Positions 43,978 to 44,317 of a stretch of 44,317 bases of DNA are shown here, piece after piece. A program made the position numbers and the translations under genes. The notes under the pieces are model-generated. The model searched no databases, had not been told where the DNA came from, and saw only the letters and a list, made by a program, of their open reading frames with translations. The stretch is taken from the NCBI GenBank assembly GCA_020722815.1, contig DYKB01000049.1, forward strand, positions 8,995 through 53,311, given 5' to 3'. This stretch comes from Caldithrix sp. GTDB lineage: Bacteria > Zhuqueibacterota > Zhuqueibacteria > Thermofontimicrobiales > Sulfurfontimicrobiaceae. Numbering within the stretch: the first letter of the stretch is position 1; the number at the start of each line of letters is the position of its first letter.

Positions 43978-44203
43978 CTGGACACGGGGAATTGAAGTTA
44001 AATGCGAAGAGGACGCAACAAATGGCCTGATTTGTGAAAGTCACGCATTTGAACTCATCCCCCCGGCCCCCTTCTCTTGAGAAGAGAAGGGGGAGTAAAC
44101 GGCTTCTCCCCCTTTCTTTCAAGAGATGGGGCCGGGGGGTGAGTTCAAAAGGCGCCGGTCACGCACTAATTTTCCTGTTTTTATTTAACTTCCCCGTGTC
44201 CAG
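43978..44203. repeat. Nested palindromic element of ~226 bp
   Basis: CTGGACACGGGGAA (43978-43991) and its exact reverse complement TTCCCCGTGTCCAG (44190-44203) enclose a second palindrome with arms at 44048-44070 and 44128-44149 (TTTGAACTCA(T)CCCCCCGGCCCC). Inside the left half, CCCCCTTCTCTT-GAG-AAGAGAAGGGGG forms a perfect 12-bp hairpin (44067-44093). No gene and no target duplication were seen. Confidence 0.7.
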
Positions 44204-44317
44204 TAAAAAATAGGGGACACGATCAGCCCCGTGGGAGAGGGCGTCGCTATTCCCTCTCCCCGTGGGAGCTAATCGTTACGCATAAATTTTTTGGGGTGGA
44301 GTAATTTTTTTCTTGAC
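44204..44317. repeat. GTGGGAGAGGG palindrome at the window end
   Basis: GGGAGAGGG and CCCTCTCCC (about 44230-44260) pair around a 10-base loop, and CCCCGTGGGAG occurs twice in direct orientation. No coding sequence was seen. Confidence 0.45.

Noticed and set aside
43978..44203. Recent transposition at the terminal nested palindrome
   Set aside because: No direct repeat flanks the CTGGACAC ends, so insertion cannot be shown as it can at 11295-11473.

Overview
The window looks like chromosomal DNA of a Gram-negative bacterium of moderate GC from the Fibrobacterota-Chlorobiota-Bacteroidota (FCB) superphylum. The evidence is TonB-dependent receptors with a carboxypeptidase-regulatory-like N-terminus, several PorV/PorQ-type outer-membrane proteins, C-terminal domains resembling type IX secretion (T9SS) sorting tails, many short outer-membrane beta-barrels, and Shine-Dalgarno-led genes. 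No SusD and no T9SS core gene is present. Gene style and text-like intergenic palindromes suggest a lineage outside classical Bacteroidota (KSB1, Marinimicrobia or Calditrichota-like). That placement is inference. No rRNA, tRNA, CRISPR array or intact insertion sequence was seen.

Region 1 (1-6600) is metabolic and mostly minus strand: an enolase-superfamily enzyme, a GHL10-type glycoside hydrolase-like lipoprotein with an fn3 tail, two uroporphyrinogen-decarboxylase-family proteins with the HxC zinc motif, and a plus-strand lipoprotein bounded by a strong convergent terminator.

Region 2 (6800-16600) is a minus-strand cell-envelope block: a DUF4097-like lipoprotein, a FecR/TPR protein, a transglutaminase-like protein with no conventional start, two paralogous 8-stranded-type barrels, a large PorV-OmpA-OmpA fusion, and a DUF11-repeat surface protein with a FlgD/T9SS-like tail. 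A 163-bp MITE-like element with perfect 14-bp inverted ends and a perfect 8-bp target duplication sits 3 bp downstream of the fusion gene.

Region 3 (16600-24950) holds a divergent transketolase homologue with its own terminator, a DUF433/DUF5615 toxin-antitoxin pair, about 1 kb of repeat-rich non-coding DNA, a membrane CHASE2-sigma-54 activator with an unusual C-terminus, and a BrnT/BrnA pair whose toxin is interrupted by an in-frame TGA.

Region 4 (24970-41700) is the most striking part. A three-gene cassette occurs twice in tandem: TonB-dependent receptor, giant secreted protein with acidic repeats, fn3 and a sorting-like tail, then PorV-like outer-membrane protein. The second copy is preceded by another barrel gene. 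The arrangement recalls SusC/SusD pairs, but a large non-lipoprotein partner and a PorV-like protein replace SusD. I infer an outer-membrane uptake or surface-display system duplicated as a unit.

Region 5 (41800-44317) has a convergent terminator, an LPG-synthase-TM/flippase-like membrane protein, a small barrel, and a terminal 500 bp of nested palindromes.
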